Assembly: GCF_046237605.1 (NCBI RefSeq)
Contig: NZ_CP143542.1
Span: 62,001 to 126,000 of the forward strand
DNA length: 64,000 nt
Source: Paraperibacillus marinus
GTDB lineage: Bacteria > Bacillota > Bacilli > Bacillales > DSM-1321
Reading direction: 5' to 3'
The notes under the pieces are model-generated. The model had not been told where the DNA came from. It saw only the letters and a list, made by a program, of their open reading frames with translations, and made no database searches. How positions within the stretch are numbered: position 1 is the stretch's first letter; each line of letters opens with the position of its first letter. The translations under genes were made by a program, and so were the position numbers. Positions 51,949 through 58,748 of this stretch are shown here, piece by piece.

Positions 51949-52684
51949 AGATTTTATAATTGGAAGGAACCCTGTTTCAGAAGCGCTTCGTTCGAACAGG
52001 GAAATCAATAAAATCTGGGTGGCTGAAGGAGCGCAAAAGGGTTCCATGCAGCCTATTATTGCAATGGCCAAGGAAGCGAACATTATGGTTCAGATTGTGC
52101 CGAGGAAGAAAATTGACCAGATGATCGAGGGCAATCACCAGGGCGTCATTGCCCAGGTAGCGGCCTACAGCTATGCTGAAATGGACGATTTATTTGAGAA
52201 CGCAAAAAAGAAGGGCGAGGATCCGTTCTTCCTGATTCTTGATGAAATCGAAGATCCGCATAATCTTGGCTCTATCATGAGGACGGCGGATGCATCCGGT
52301 GTACACGGGATCATCATACCAAAGCGGAGGGCAGTCGGCCTTACAGCTACGGTCGCCAAGTCTTCCACAGGTGCCATCGAATACATTCCGGTCGTCAGGG
52401 TTACAAACCTGTCAAGGGCGATAGAAGAACTAAAAGAGCGCGGTGTCTGGATAGCTGGTACCGATGCCAAAGGCAGCCAGGATTACCGGAAGATTGACGG
52501 GAACATGCCGCTTGCCGTGGTAATTGGAAGTGAGGGCAAGGGAATGGGCCGGCTGATCAGGGACAAGTGCGATTTTCTTTTCAACCTGCCGATGAAAGGG
52601 AAAGTAACGTCCCTGAATGCTTCTGTAGCAGCTGGATTACTGATGTACGAGGTTTACCGCAAGCGGCACCCATTAGGGGAATAG
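51941..52684 (+). CDS. rlmB: 23S rRNA 2'-O-methyltransferase RlmB (SpoU family)
   Basis: Predicted to methylate the 2'-OH of G2251 (E. coli numbering) in the 23S P-loop. 247 residues: N-terminal L30e-like substrate-binding domain (FIIGRNPVSEALRS) and C-terminal SPOUT knot with LDEIEDPHNLGSIMRTA, VIGSEGKGMGRLI and LPMKGKVTSLNASVA. AAAGGAGGAA precedes the ATG inside mrnC. The tight mrnC-rlmB-rae1 cluster groups rRNA and ribosome-linked enzymes. Confidence 0.96.
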   Translation: MSEDFIIGRNPVSEALRSNREINKIWVAEGAQKGSMQPIIAMAKEANIMVQIVPRKKIDQMIEGNHQGVIAQVAAYSYAEMDDLFENAKKKGEDPFFLILDEIEDPHNLGSIMRTADASGVHGIIIPKRRAVGLTATVAKSSTGAIEYIPVVRVTNLSRAIEELKERGVWIAGTDAKGSQDYRKIDGNMPLAVVIGSEGKGMGRLIRDKCDFLFNLPMKGKVTSLNASVAAGLLMYEVYRKRHPLGE

Positions 52685-52686
52685 CC

Positions 52687-53196
52687 ATGGACATCCTTTT
52701 GGTGGATGGCTACAATATCATCGGTGCCTGGCCCGAGCTCCGGGCCCTCAGGAACCATGACCTTCAGGCAGCAAGGGACAGATTGATCCAAAAGATGGCG
52801 GAATATCAGGCTGTCAGCGGCTTCAGAGTGATTGTCGTCTTTGATGCCCATTATGTCCAGGGGATGGAAAAGAAGTATAAGGATTACAAGGTAGAAGTCA
52901 TTTTCACCCGTGAAAATGAGTCTGCAGACGAGCGGATTGAAAAGCTTGCGATAGAGCTCAATAACATTAGAACCCAGATTCATGTGGCGACCTCGGATGC
53001 GACTGAGCAATGGGCCATTTTCGGCCAGGGAGCCCTCCGCAAGTCGGCCCGCGAATTATTTAATGAAATGGAGCATATGGACAAGGAGATAGAGAAAGAC
53101 ATTGCCAAAACTGCCAAGAAAAAGCCGGCAGCCAAGATTCAGCTGAGCAATGAAGTGGCAGAAATTTTTGAAAAATGGCGCAGAGGGACCTTTTGA
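52687..53196 (+). CDS. rae1: Ribosome-dependent endoribonuclease Rae1 (YacP, NYN domain)
   Basis: A 169-residue NYN/PIN-like nuclease. In B. subtilis YacP (Rae1) enters the ribosomal A site and cleaves mRNA in frame. Visible: ILLVDGYNIIGAWPEL with the first catalytic Asp, VVFDAHYVQG, and VATSDATEQWAIFGQGA with another acidic pair. The C-terminus is lysine-rich (AKTAKKKPAAK). The in-frame extension from 52567 lies in rlmB; ATG 52687, 2 nt after the rlmB stop with AGGGGAA before it, fits the family length. Confidence 0.94.
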   Translation: MDILLVDGYNIIGAWPELRALRNHDLQAARDRLIQKMAEYQAVSGFRVIVVFDAHYVQGMEKKYKDYKVEVIFTRENESADERIEKLAIELNNIRTQIHVATSDATEQWAIFGQGALRKSARELFNEMEHMDKEIEKDIAKTAKKKPAAKIQLSNEVAEIFEKWRRGTF

Positions 53197-53200
53197 GTTA

Positions 53201-53230
53201 TTGACGTCCAAATTTTAGCTCCTGTATAAT
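53201..53230 (+). promoter_or_regulatory. SigA promoter of sigH
   Basis: TTGACG (53201-53206), 18 nt, TATAAT (53225-53230). B. subtilis sigH is transcribed by SigA and repressed by AbrB; no AbrB site can be read by eye. Confidence 0.85.
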
Positions 53231-53265
53231 ATCCTTATCTATGTATTGCGGCCGGGGGGATATGT

Positions 53266-53916
53266 GTGATTGCAAACTTGGAAATCCTGCAGAACGAGCG
53301 TTTCCTGAAAATGGAAGACGAGCCTTTGGTAGAGCTGGTACATAAGGGCGACAGTGACGCACTTGATTTTATCATCCAAAAATATCGAAATTTTGTCCGC
53401 GCGAAAGCAAGGACTTATTTCCTGATCGGCGCAGATAAGGAAGATATTGTCCAGGAAGGAATGATCGGCCTCTTTAAAGCCATAAGGGACTTTAGGGAGG
53501 ACAAGCTCACTTCATTCAAAGCCTTTGCCGAGCTGTGCATCACAAGGCAGATCATCACGGCAATCAAGACCGCTACCCGCCAGAAGCATATTCCCCTCAA
53601 CTCCTATGTGTCTCTCGATAAGCCGATTTACGATGAGGAATCCGACCGTACCCTGATGGATGTCCTGACAGGGGCAAAGGCCCAGGATCCGGAAGAGCTC
53701 GTCATCAGCCAGGAAGAGTTTGATGATATAGAGCTCAAGATGGCAGAGCTTTTAAGCGACCTTGAAAGGCGGGTGCTGGCTCTTTATCTTGAGGGTCAGT
53801 CCTATCAGGAAATTTCAGAGGAGCTGAACAGGCATGTGAAGTCCATAGATAATGCGCTCCAGCGGGTAAAAAGGAAATTGGAGCGGTACCTGGAAGCCCG
53901 GGAAGTCACACTGTGA
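53266..53916 (+). CDS. sigH: RNA polymerase sigma factor SigH
   Basis: Post-exponential sigma factor that drives spo0A, spo0F, ftsAZ P2 and competence-related genes. 216 residues: region 2 with DFIIQKYRNFVRAKARTYFLIGADKEDIVQEGMIGL and TSFKAFAELCITRQIITAIK, region 4 with SDLERRVLALYLEGQSYQEISEELNRHVKSIDNALQRVKRKL HTH. It begins at GTG 53266, 6 nt after GGGGGG. ATG 53262 is out of frame. Confidence 0.97.
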   Translation: MIANLEILQNERFLKMEDEPLVELVHKGDSDALDFIIQKYRNFVRAKARTYFLIGADKEDIVQEGMIGLFKAIRDFREDKLTSFKAFAELCITRQIITAIKTATRQKHIPLNSYVSLDKPIYDEESDRTLMDVLTGAKAQDPEELVISQEEFDDIELKMAELLSDLERRVLALYLEGQSYQEISEELNRHVKSIDNALQRVKRKLERYLEAREVTL

Positions 53917-53947
53917 GTCCCGCTGCCCGGCTGGCTCCATTTTCATA

Positions 53948-53976
53948 TTGACATAAAAAGGGAGCCATGATAAAGT
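53948..53976 (+). promoter_or_regulatory. SigA extended -10 promoter of rpmGB-secE
   Basis: TTGACA (53948-53953), 17 nt, TAAAGT (53971-53976) preceded by TGA, an extended -10 TG motif. Confidence 0.75.
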
Positions 53977-54009
53977 TTCTAGAGTGTATAAGTATGAGGA
54001 TGTTATTCT

Positions 54010-54156
54010 ATGAAAAAGAAAATCGTATTATCATGTGCAGAATGCGGCTCCCGGAATTATTCCACAGAGAGCAGCAGTTCCGGCACAGAGCGTTTAGAAA
54101 TAAATAAGTTTTGCAGTACTTGCAATAAACATGTGCTTCACAAAGAGACGAAGTAA
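54010..54156 (+). CDS. rpmGB: 50S ribosomal protein L33 (second type, RpmGB)
   Basis: A 48-residue zinc-binding L33, easily missed because of its size. It begins MKKKIVLSCAECGSRNYST and ends CSTCNKHVLHKETK. All four cysteines (CxxC...CxxC) are present, so it is the zinc-containing C+ form. Position between sigH and secE is exactly that of rpmGB in B. subtilis. GAGGATG lies upstream of ATG 54010. The SigA extended -10 promoter is 34 nt upstream. Confidence 0.94.
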   Translation: MKKKIVLSCAECGSRNYSTESSSSGTERLEINKFCSTCNKHVLHKETK

Positions 54157-54212
54157 GATTTACACAGACATAGACACCAGTCATTTTACCCGGGGTGGAG
54201 GTTATTACATTC

Positions 54213-54395
54213 ATGCAGCGCATAACTGAGTTTTTTCGCGGCGTAGGCCGTGAAATGAAAAAGGTAAGCTGGCCAAAGCGCAAAGAGCTCACATCATATA
54301 CGATCACGGTTCTTAGCACCATCGTTTTCATGGCTATTTTCTTTGCAGTGGTTGACTTGGGGATTTCAAAGTTAATTCGTTTAATACTTGAATAA
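54213..54395 (+). CDS. secE: Preprotein translocase subunit SecE
   Basis: The small single-spanning clamp of the SecYEG channel. 60 residues: amphipathic helix with the conserved EMKKVSWPKRKEL, then one membrane segment (TVLSTIVFMAIFFAVVDLGI). ATG 54213 has TGGAGG about 11 nt upstream; the in-frame GTG 54195 lies within that site. A terminator separates it from nusG, unlike the secE-nusG fusion operon of E. coli. Confidence 0.96.
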   Translation: MQRITEFFRGVGREMKKVSWPKRKELTSYTITVLSTIVFMAIFFAVVDLGISKLIRLILE

Positions 54396-54441
54396 GTTAG
54401 TGTAAATAATGGTATAATGGTGATACATTCATATTCTTCTT

Positions 54442-54467
54442 AAAAAAGCCCGCGAGACGGGTTTTTT
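54442..54467 (+). terminator. Intrinsic terminator after secE
   Basis: AAAAAAG-CCCG, short loop, CGGG-TTTTTT. Confidence 0.8.
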
Positions 54468-54613
54468 AATTTGGGTAATTTTTTTTATGTGCATGTGGAT
54501 TTGATCAGTGAGTCATGAAGATAATGACAGCAGCGGACAGCAGTCTTTTTGTTTATCTGCATAAATGTAAAACTTAAGCTATTAGGGAGGGAAGGACACT
54601 TAGTCCTACTGAG

Positions 54614-55147
54614 ATGGAAAAGAATTGGTATGTAGTCCACACCTACTCCGGTTACGAGAATAAGGTAAAGGCGAATCTTGAGAAGCGTGTTGAAACCATG
54701 GCGATGCAAGATAAGATCTTCCGGGTAGTGGTTCCTGAAGAGGAAGAGACAAGCGTAAAAGACGGCAAGAAGAAAACTGTGAAAAAGAAAGTATTCCCAG
54801 GCTATGTGCTGGTTGAAATCATCATGACGGATGATTCCTGGTATGTGGTCCGCAATACGCCTGGTGTAACCGGGTTTGTAGGCTCAGCGGGTTCCGGCTC
54901 CAAGCCGACTCCATTGCTGCCTGAGGAAGTTGTGACCATCCTTAAGCATATGGGCATGGAAGAGAGACGAGTGGATGTCGATTATACGCTTGGCGAGAAG
55001 GTCCAGGTTAAGGAAGGTCCATTCGCTACCTTTGTCGGCTCAATTGAGGAAATCGACAAAGACAAATCGAAGCTTAAGGTTCTGGTCAATATGTTCGGCC
55101 GTGATACTCCGGTAGAACTGGATTATGAACAGGTAGAGAAAATATAA
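54614..55147 (+). CDS. nusG: Transcription termination/antitermination factor NusG
   Basis: Binds RNA polymerase and stimulates pausing in B. subtilis. 177 residues: NGN domain (KNWYVVHTYSGYENKVKANLE, FPGYVLVEI, VRNTPGVTGFVG) and C-terminal KOW domain (VKEGPFATFVGSIEEID). The only good Shine-Dalgarno, AGGGAGGG at 54584-54591, is 22 nt from ATG 54614, and a 5-bp hairpin (54593-54607) lies between them. No alternative start codon exists closer in frame. Confidence 0.97.
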   Translation: MEKNWYVVHTYSGYENKVKANLEKRVETMAMQDKIFRVVVPEEEETSVKDGKKKTVKKKVFPGYVLVEIIMTDDSWYVVRNTPGVTGFVGSAGSGSKPTPLLPEEVVTILKHMGMEERRVDVDYTLGEKVQVKEGPFATFVGSIEEIDKDKSKLKVLVNMFGRDTPVELDYEQVEKI

Positions 55148-55159
55148 ACTAAAATAAAC

Positions 55160-55188
55160 TTGAAATCATTTTGAAAAAGTGGTAATAT
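55160..55188 (+). promoter_or_regulatory. SigA promoter of rplK-rplA
   Basis: TTGAAA (55160-55165), 17 nt, TAATAT (55183-55188). The leader contains hairpins GTCTCAT/ATGAGAC (about 55206-55222) and ATTCTTTA/TAAAGAAT (about 55238-55262). Confidence 0.75.
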
Positions 55189-55270
55189 TTCAAAGGTCAG
55201 TATGTCTCATTTAATGAGACCTGAACCATTAGACTAAATTCTTTATTCATAATATAAAGAATCCAGATGA

Positions 55271-55299
55271 GTGGGAGGGTTCCATAACCCATATACCAC
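55271..55299 (+). promoter_or_regulatory. Putative L1 autoregulatory site before rplK
   Basis: GTGG (55271-55274) pairs with CCAC (55296-55299). Inside, GA faces ATATA, and GGGTT (55277-55281) pairs with AACCC (55286-55290). The same shape occurs in the L1 stalk of the 23S genes in this window (GGTAGGAGCC...ATACTACC). L1 binding to its own mRNA is established in E. coli; here it is inferred from the likeness. Confidence 0.65.
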
Positions 55300-55326
55300 A
55301 TCACGGACGATAAGGAGGTGTGTCTC

Positions 55327-55752
55327 GTGGCTAAAAAAGTAATTAAACTAGTAAAACTGCAAATCCCTGCAGGTAAAGCTAACCCAGCGCCGCCAGTTGG
55401 TCCTGCACTTGGTCAAGCCGGTGTTAACATCATGGGTTTCTGTAAAGAGTTTAACGCTCGTACAGCAGATCAAGCTGGTCTTATCATTCCGGTAGAAATC
55501 ACGGTATTTGAGGACCGTTCATTTACATTCATTACGAAAACTCCGCCCGCTGCAGTTCTTCTTAAGAAAGCGGCTGGTCTAGAGTCTGGTTCTGGTGAAC
55601 CAAATCGTAAAAAGGTTGCAACAGTCAAGCGTGATACAGTACGTGAGATTGCTGAAACTAAAATGCCTGACCTGAATGCAGCTAGCGTTGAATCTGCTAT
55701 GCGCATGGTTGAAGGTACTGCTCGCAGTATGGGTATCGTCATTGAAGACTGA
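55327..55752 (+). CDS. rplK: 50S ribosomal protein L11
   Basis: L11 forms the GTPase-associated centre with L10/L12 and is needed for RelA sensing of uncharged tRNA. 141 residues, the B. subtilis length: KLQIPAGKANPAPPVGPALGQAGVNIMGFCKEFN in the N-terminal domain and the rRNA-binding C-terminal domain (MRMVEGTARSMGI). Start is GTG 55327, 8 nt after AAGGAGG; the upstream GTG 55318 overlaps that site. Codon use is strongly biased, as expected for a highly expressed gene. Confidence 0.97.
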   Translation: MAKKVIKLVKLQIPAGKANPAPPVGPALGQAGVNIMGFCKEFNARTADQAGLIIPVEITVFEDRSFTFITKTPPAAVLLKKAAGLESGSGEPNRKKVATVKRDTVREIAETKMPDLNAASVESAMRMVEGTARSMGIVIED

Positions 55753-55820
55753 TCCATATAAGATGTAAAGGTGTTTCTTGGGGGTTGCGGTGTTGTCAAA
55801 GATGCTCGCAACCTTTATTC

Positions 55821-55848
55821 GTGGGAGGTTATTCCGCTAAAACCACAT
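55821..55848 (+). promoter_or_regulatory. Second putative L1 autoregulatory site before rplA
   Basis: GTGGGAGG (55821-55828) and ACCACAT (55842-55848) repeat the flanks of the site before rplK. GTGG/CCAC can pair; the inner helix is weaker here. It lies about 20-45 nt before the rplA start. Confidence 0.5.
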
Positions 55849-55866
55849 TATAGGAGGACAATTAAA

Positions 55867-56568
55867 ATGGCTAAAAAAGGCAAGAAGTATCTAGAAGCTG
55901 CAAAGCTTGTAGACCGTACAAAAGCATATTCAGCTGCTGAAGCTGTTGAACTTGTAAAACAAACAAACACAGCTAAGTTTGATGCAACTGTTGAGGTTGC
56001 TTTCCGTCTGGGCGTAGACCCTAAGAAAGCTGACCAGCAAATCCGTGGAGCAGTTGTGCTTCCAAACGGAACTGGTAAAACTCAGCGTGTATTGGTATTT
56101 GCTAAAGGCGAAAAAGCAAAAGAAGCAGAAGCTGCTGGCGCTGATTTCGTAGGCGATACTGATTACATCAACAAAATTCAGCAAGGCTGGTTTGATTTCG
56201 ATGTGATCGTTGCAACTCCAGACATGATGGGTGAAGTTGGTAAGCTTGGACGCGTATTGGGTCCTAAAGGCTTAATGCCAAACCCTAAAACTGGAACTGT
56301 TACTTTCGATGTTGAAAAAGCAGTTAAAGAAATCAAAGCTGGTAAAGTGGAATACCGTGTTGATCGTCAAAGCAACATCCACGTTCCAATCGGGAAAGTT
56401 TCTTTCGATAACGAAAAACTTCTTGAAAACTTCACCACGATCTATGATACTTTATTAAAAGTTAAGCCGGCGGCTGCTAAAGGGACATACATGAAGAATG
56501 TATCTGTCACTTCTACAATGGGCCCTGGTGTGAAGGTTGACGCTTCTTCTTTCACAGCTTCAAAATAA
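55867..56568 (+). CDS. rplA: 50S ribosomal protein L1
   Basis: Binds the mobile 23S L1 stalk and helps release E-site tRNA; also a translational repressor of its operon in several bacteria. 233 residues with KKGKKYLEAAKLVDRTKAY, the conserved GVDPKKADQQIRG, the signature ...GKLGRVLGPKGLMPNPKTGTV and KVEYRVDRQSNIHVPIG. AGGAGG precedes ATG 55867; the in-frame extension from 55771 is spacer. It lies in the rplK transcript. Confidence 0.97.
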   Translation: MAKKGKKYLEAAKLVDRTKAYSAAEAVELVKQTNTAKFDATVEVAFRLGVDPKKADQQIRGAVVLPNGTGKTQRVLVFAKGEKAKEAEAAGADFVGDTDYINKIQQGWFDFDVIVATPDMMGEVGKLGRVLGPKGLMPNPKTGTVTFDVEKAVKEIKAGKVEYRVDRQSNIHVPIGKVSFDNEKLLENFTTIYDTLLKVKPAAAKGTYMKNVSVTSTMGPGVKVDASSFTASK

Positions 56569-56570
56569 TG

Positions 56571-56599
56571 TTGACAACCTAAGAAATATTTAATATACT
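56571..56599 (+). promoter_or_regulatory. SigA promoter of rplJ-rplL
   Basis: TTGACA (56571-56576), 17 nt, TATACT (56594-56599). An 8-bp inverted repeat (AAGAAATA 56581-56588, TATTTCTT 56599-56606) brackets the -10. Confidence 0.88.
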
Positions 56600-56605
56600 A
56601 TTTCT

Positions 56606-56746
56606 TGTTGAAAATAAAATACATTTGTACCGAAGACAGCAGGTGCATCCAATGCTTAATTTTCCTGCCGAGGTAAATTCGATATAATAGTCACTGACTA
56701 AAACGAACTTACTGCCTCCATGTCTTCCCTGATATGGAGGCTTTTT
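56606..56746 (+). promoter_or_regulatory. L10 leader with terminator (r-protein autoregulation)
   Basis: The leader contains the L10(L12)4-binding domain (CGAAGACAGCAGGTGC ... AATTTTCCTGCCGAGG) and ends in an intrinsic terminator, GCCTCCAT (56714-56721)/ATGGAGGC (56734-56741) plus T5. In Firmicutes excess L10 is known to bind this leader and favour termination before rplJ. The hairpin lies about 45 nt before the rplJ start. Confidence 0.9.
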
Positions 56747-56791
56747 CATTGGTATGAATTGTGTTTGACAAATCTTACAGGAGGTGTCTAG

Positions 56792-57292
56792 ATGAGCAGT
56801 GCTGTTGAACAAAAGAAACAAATCGTAGAGGATATTGCCAGTAAATTCAAAGCAAGTAAATCTACTATCGTTGTTGATTACCGCGGCTTGACCGTTGCGG
56901 AAGTAACAGAGCTTCGTAAGCAGCTGCGTGAAGCTGGCATCGAGTTCAAGGTTTTCAAAAACTCTATGACTCGCCGTGCCGCTGAATCTGTAGAGCTTGG
57001 CGGATTGAATGAATCCCTTACTGGTCCTAACGCAATTGCGTTCAGTAACGAAGATGTTGTTGCACCAGCGAAAATCCTTAACGATTTCGCTAAAAAACAC
57101 GAAGCGCTTGAAATCAAAGCGGGTGTTATCGAGGGGAACCTTGCTACAGTTGAAGAAGTTAAGGCTCTTGCTGAACTTCCATCTCGCGAAGGACTTCTTT
57201 CTATGTTGCTTAGCGTGCTTCAAGCACCTATCCGCAACCTTGCTCTTGCTGCAAAAGCTGTTGCAGACCAAAAAGAAGAACAAGGCGCATAA
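56792..57292 (+). CDS. rplJ: 50S ribosomal protein L10
   Basis: Anchors L7/L12 dimers to the ribosome stalk. 166 residues, the B. subtilis length: STIVVDYRGLTVAEVTELRKQLR, FKVFKNSMTRRA and the helical C-terminus that binds L12 dimers (NLALAAKAVADQK). ACAGGAGGTG precedes the start. Autoregulated through the leader upstream. rplL begins 61 nt downstream. Base use is optimised as in other ribosomal genes. Confidence 0.97.
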   Translation: MSSAVEQKKQIVEDIASKFKASKSTIVVDYRGLTVAEVTELRKQLREAGIEFKVFKNSMTRRAAESVELGGLNESLTGPNAIAFSNEDVVAPAKILNDFAKKHEALEIKAGVIEGNLATVEEVKALAELPSREGLLSMLLSVLQAPIRNLALAAKAVADQKEEQGA

Positions 57293-57353
57293 GCTGATCC
57301 TGGCTGTCGGCTGATTCAAATAAAAAAACATATACTCAAGGAGGAAATAAGTA

Positions 57354-57719
57354 ATGACTAAAGAACAAATCATTGAAGCAGTTAAATCCATGACTGTTTT
57401 AGAACTTAACGATCTTGTAAAAGCTATCGAAGAAGAATTTGGCGTAACTGCTGCAGCTCCTGTAGCTGTAGCTGGCGGAGCAGGCGGCGGAGACGCAGCT
57501 GCTGAGCAGACTGAATTTGATGTTATCCTAGCTAGCGCTGGCGACCAAAAAATCAAAGTTATCAAAGTTGTTCGTGAAATCACGGGCCTTGGTCTTAAAG
57601 AAGCGAAAGAACTTGTTGATAACACTCCTAAAGCAGTTAAAGAAGGAGCTTCTAAAGAAGAAGCTGAAGAAGTTAAAGCTAAGCTTGAAGAAGTTGGCGC
57701 TAACGTCGAAGTTAAGTAA
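57354..57719 (+). CDS. rplL: 50S ribosomal protein L7/L12
   Basis: Stalk protein that recruits and activates translation GTPases; present in several copies per ribosome. 121 residues: N-terminal dimerisation helix (IIEAVKSMTVLELNDLVKAIEEEFGV), Ala/Gly-rich hinge (AAAPVAVAGGAGGGDAAAE) and C-terminal factor-binding domain (KIKVIKVVREITGLGLKEAKELVDN). AAGGAGGAAATA precedes the start. A strong terminator ends the rplJL operon. Confidence 0.98.
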   Translation: MTKEQIIEAVKSMTVLELNDLVKAIEEEFGVTAAAPVAVAGGAGGGDAAAEQTEFDVILASAGDQKIKVIKVVREITGLGLKEAKELVDNTPKAVKEGASKEEAEEVKAKLEEVGANVEVK

Positions 57720-57730
57720 TATTGCATAAA

Positions 57731-57762
57731 AAGAGAGCCCGCTTTTAAAGCGGGCTCTTTTT
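57731..57762 (+). terminator. Intrinsic terminator after rplL
   Basis: AAGAGAGCCCGC, loop TTTTAAA, GCGGGCTCTTTTT: a 10-bp GC-rich stem. Confidence 0.93.
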
Positions 57763-57824
57763 AACACCAAAGCTTGGAGTGGAATCCCCAAGCTTTAATT
57801 CTTTCTATGTGAGGGTGAAACTAG

Positions 57825-58439
57825 ATGGGCGATCACTATTTTACACACAACCCAAATGCCGAAAGCAATCCGAAAACCTGGACGTTCACTTTGAGGGGCA
57901 GAGAGTTCCGTTTTAAGACAGATGCCGGTGTCTTCTCAAAGAATGAAGTGGATTTCGGCTCAAGGCTGCTGATCGAAGCCTTTGTGCCCAATGAGGATGT
58001 TAAAGGCAGACTGCTTGATGCGGGCTGCGGCTACGGGCCGATCGGCCTGACCGTTGCGCCTGATGTTGAAGACGCCGTTGTCCATATGATTGATGTGAAT
58101 GAAAGGGCATTGATGCTCGCAAAAGAAAATGCCGCTCTCAACAAGATCGGCAATGTGGAGATATATCAAAGCGACAGGCTGCTTGGTGTGAAGGAAACCG
58201 GGTTTGCTTCGATCTTGACAAACCCGCCAATACGCGCGGGCAAGAGGATCGTGCATGATATCCTGGAGCAGTCTTTTGAGAAGCTGGCGGATAAGGGCGA
58301 GCTGTGGGTGGTTATCCAGAAAAAGCAGGGAGCTCCTTCGGCGATGGATAAAATGGAAGAATTATTCGGGAATGTAGAAACCGTGGATAAAAAGAAGGGG
58401 TACTACATCCTGCGCTCTAAAAAAGGACTGCAGGAATAA
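57825..58439 (+). CDS. ybxB: Class I SAM-dependent methyltransferase YbxB (RsmC-like)
   Basis: A 204-residue methyltransferase with SAM motif I LLDAGCGYGPIGL, acidic motif VHMIDVNERAL and the N6/N2-amino methylase motif NPPIRAG. It resembles the C-terminal domain of RsmC, a 16S rRNA guanine methylase, but lacks the N-terminal half. The gene lies between rplL and rpoB as in B. subtilis; the substrate there is unproven. GAGGGTG precedes the start. Confidence 0.92.
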   Translation: MGDHYFTHNPNAESNPKTWTFTLRGREFRFKTDAGVFSKNEVDFGSRLLIEAFVPNEDVKGRLLDAGCGYGPIGLTVAPDVEDAVVHMIDVNERALMLAKENAALNKIGNVEIYQSDRLLGVKETGFASILTNPPIRAGKRIVHDILEQSFEKLADKGELWVVIQKKQGAPSAMDKMEELFGNVETVDKKKGYYILRSKKGLQE

Positions 58440-58479
58440 GTTTTAAACGGGGCAATATGAAAAAAGTCCTTTAAAAGGT

Positions 58480-58508
58480 TTGACTGGGAAAAATGGCTAT
58501 GATAATAT
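58480..58508 (+). promoter_or_regulatory. Distal SigA promoter of rpoB-rpoC
   Basis: TTGACT (58480-58485), 17 nt, TAATAT (58503-58508). Its transcript would run through an A/T-rich hairpin (GGTTTT/AAAACC, 58625-58644) followed by T-tracts, which may attenuate it. Confidence 0.7.
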
Positions 58509-58697
58509 TATTTAATGCATATATATAATTTCCCTCATTATGCATACTCTCATTATTATTATAGTATAAAAAGTGCTTTTGTGGGAAAAAATATATTGAT
58601 AATAGTTTGTTTTTTTGAAAATGCGGTTTTTAAAATAGAAAACCCTTTTTCTTTTTTTGTCTGTGAGTTAACAGCTACATAGGCATGCTTATATCGC

Positions 58698-58725
58698 TTA
58701 ACAGGCGAAGATTTACACTTATAAT
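58698..58725 (+). promoter_or_regulatory. Proximal SigA promoter of rpoB
   Basis: TTAACA (58698-58703), 16 nt, TATAAT (58720-58725). Start near 58732 gives a leader of only about 17 nt, just long enough for GAGGGG. Confidence 0.72.
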
Positions 58726-58748
58726 GCTTTATTTGAGGGGTGAATCAG

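Noticed and set aside
56579..57727. A 382-codon open frame on the minus strand opposite rplJ and rplL
   Set aside because: It is antisense to two certain ribosomal protein genes and to the L10 leader. The length comes from their biased codon use (few stop-generating triplets on the opposite strand), and the translation is low-complexity Ser/Phe/Leu.
58569..58625. A/T-rich stretch upstream of rpoB as a replication or attachment site
   Set aside because: No DnaA boxes, repeats or integrase nearby; ordinary promoter-rich spacer.
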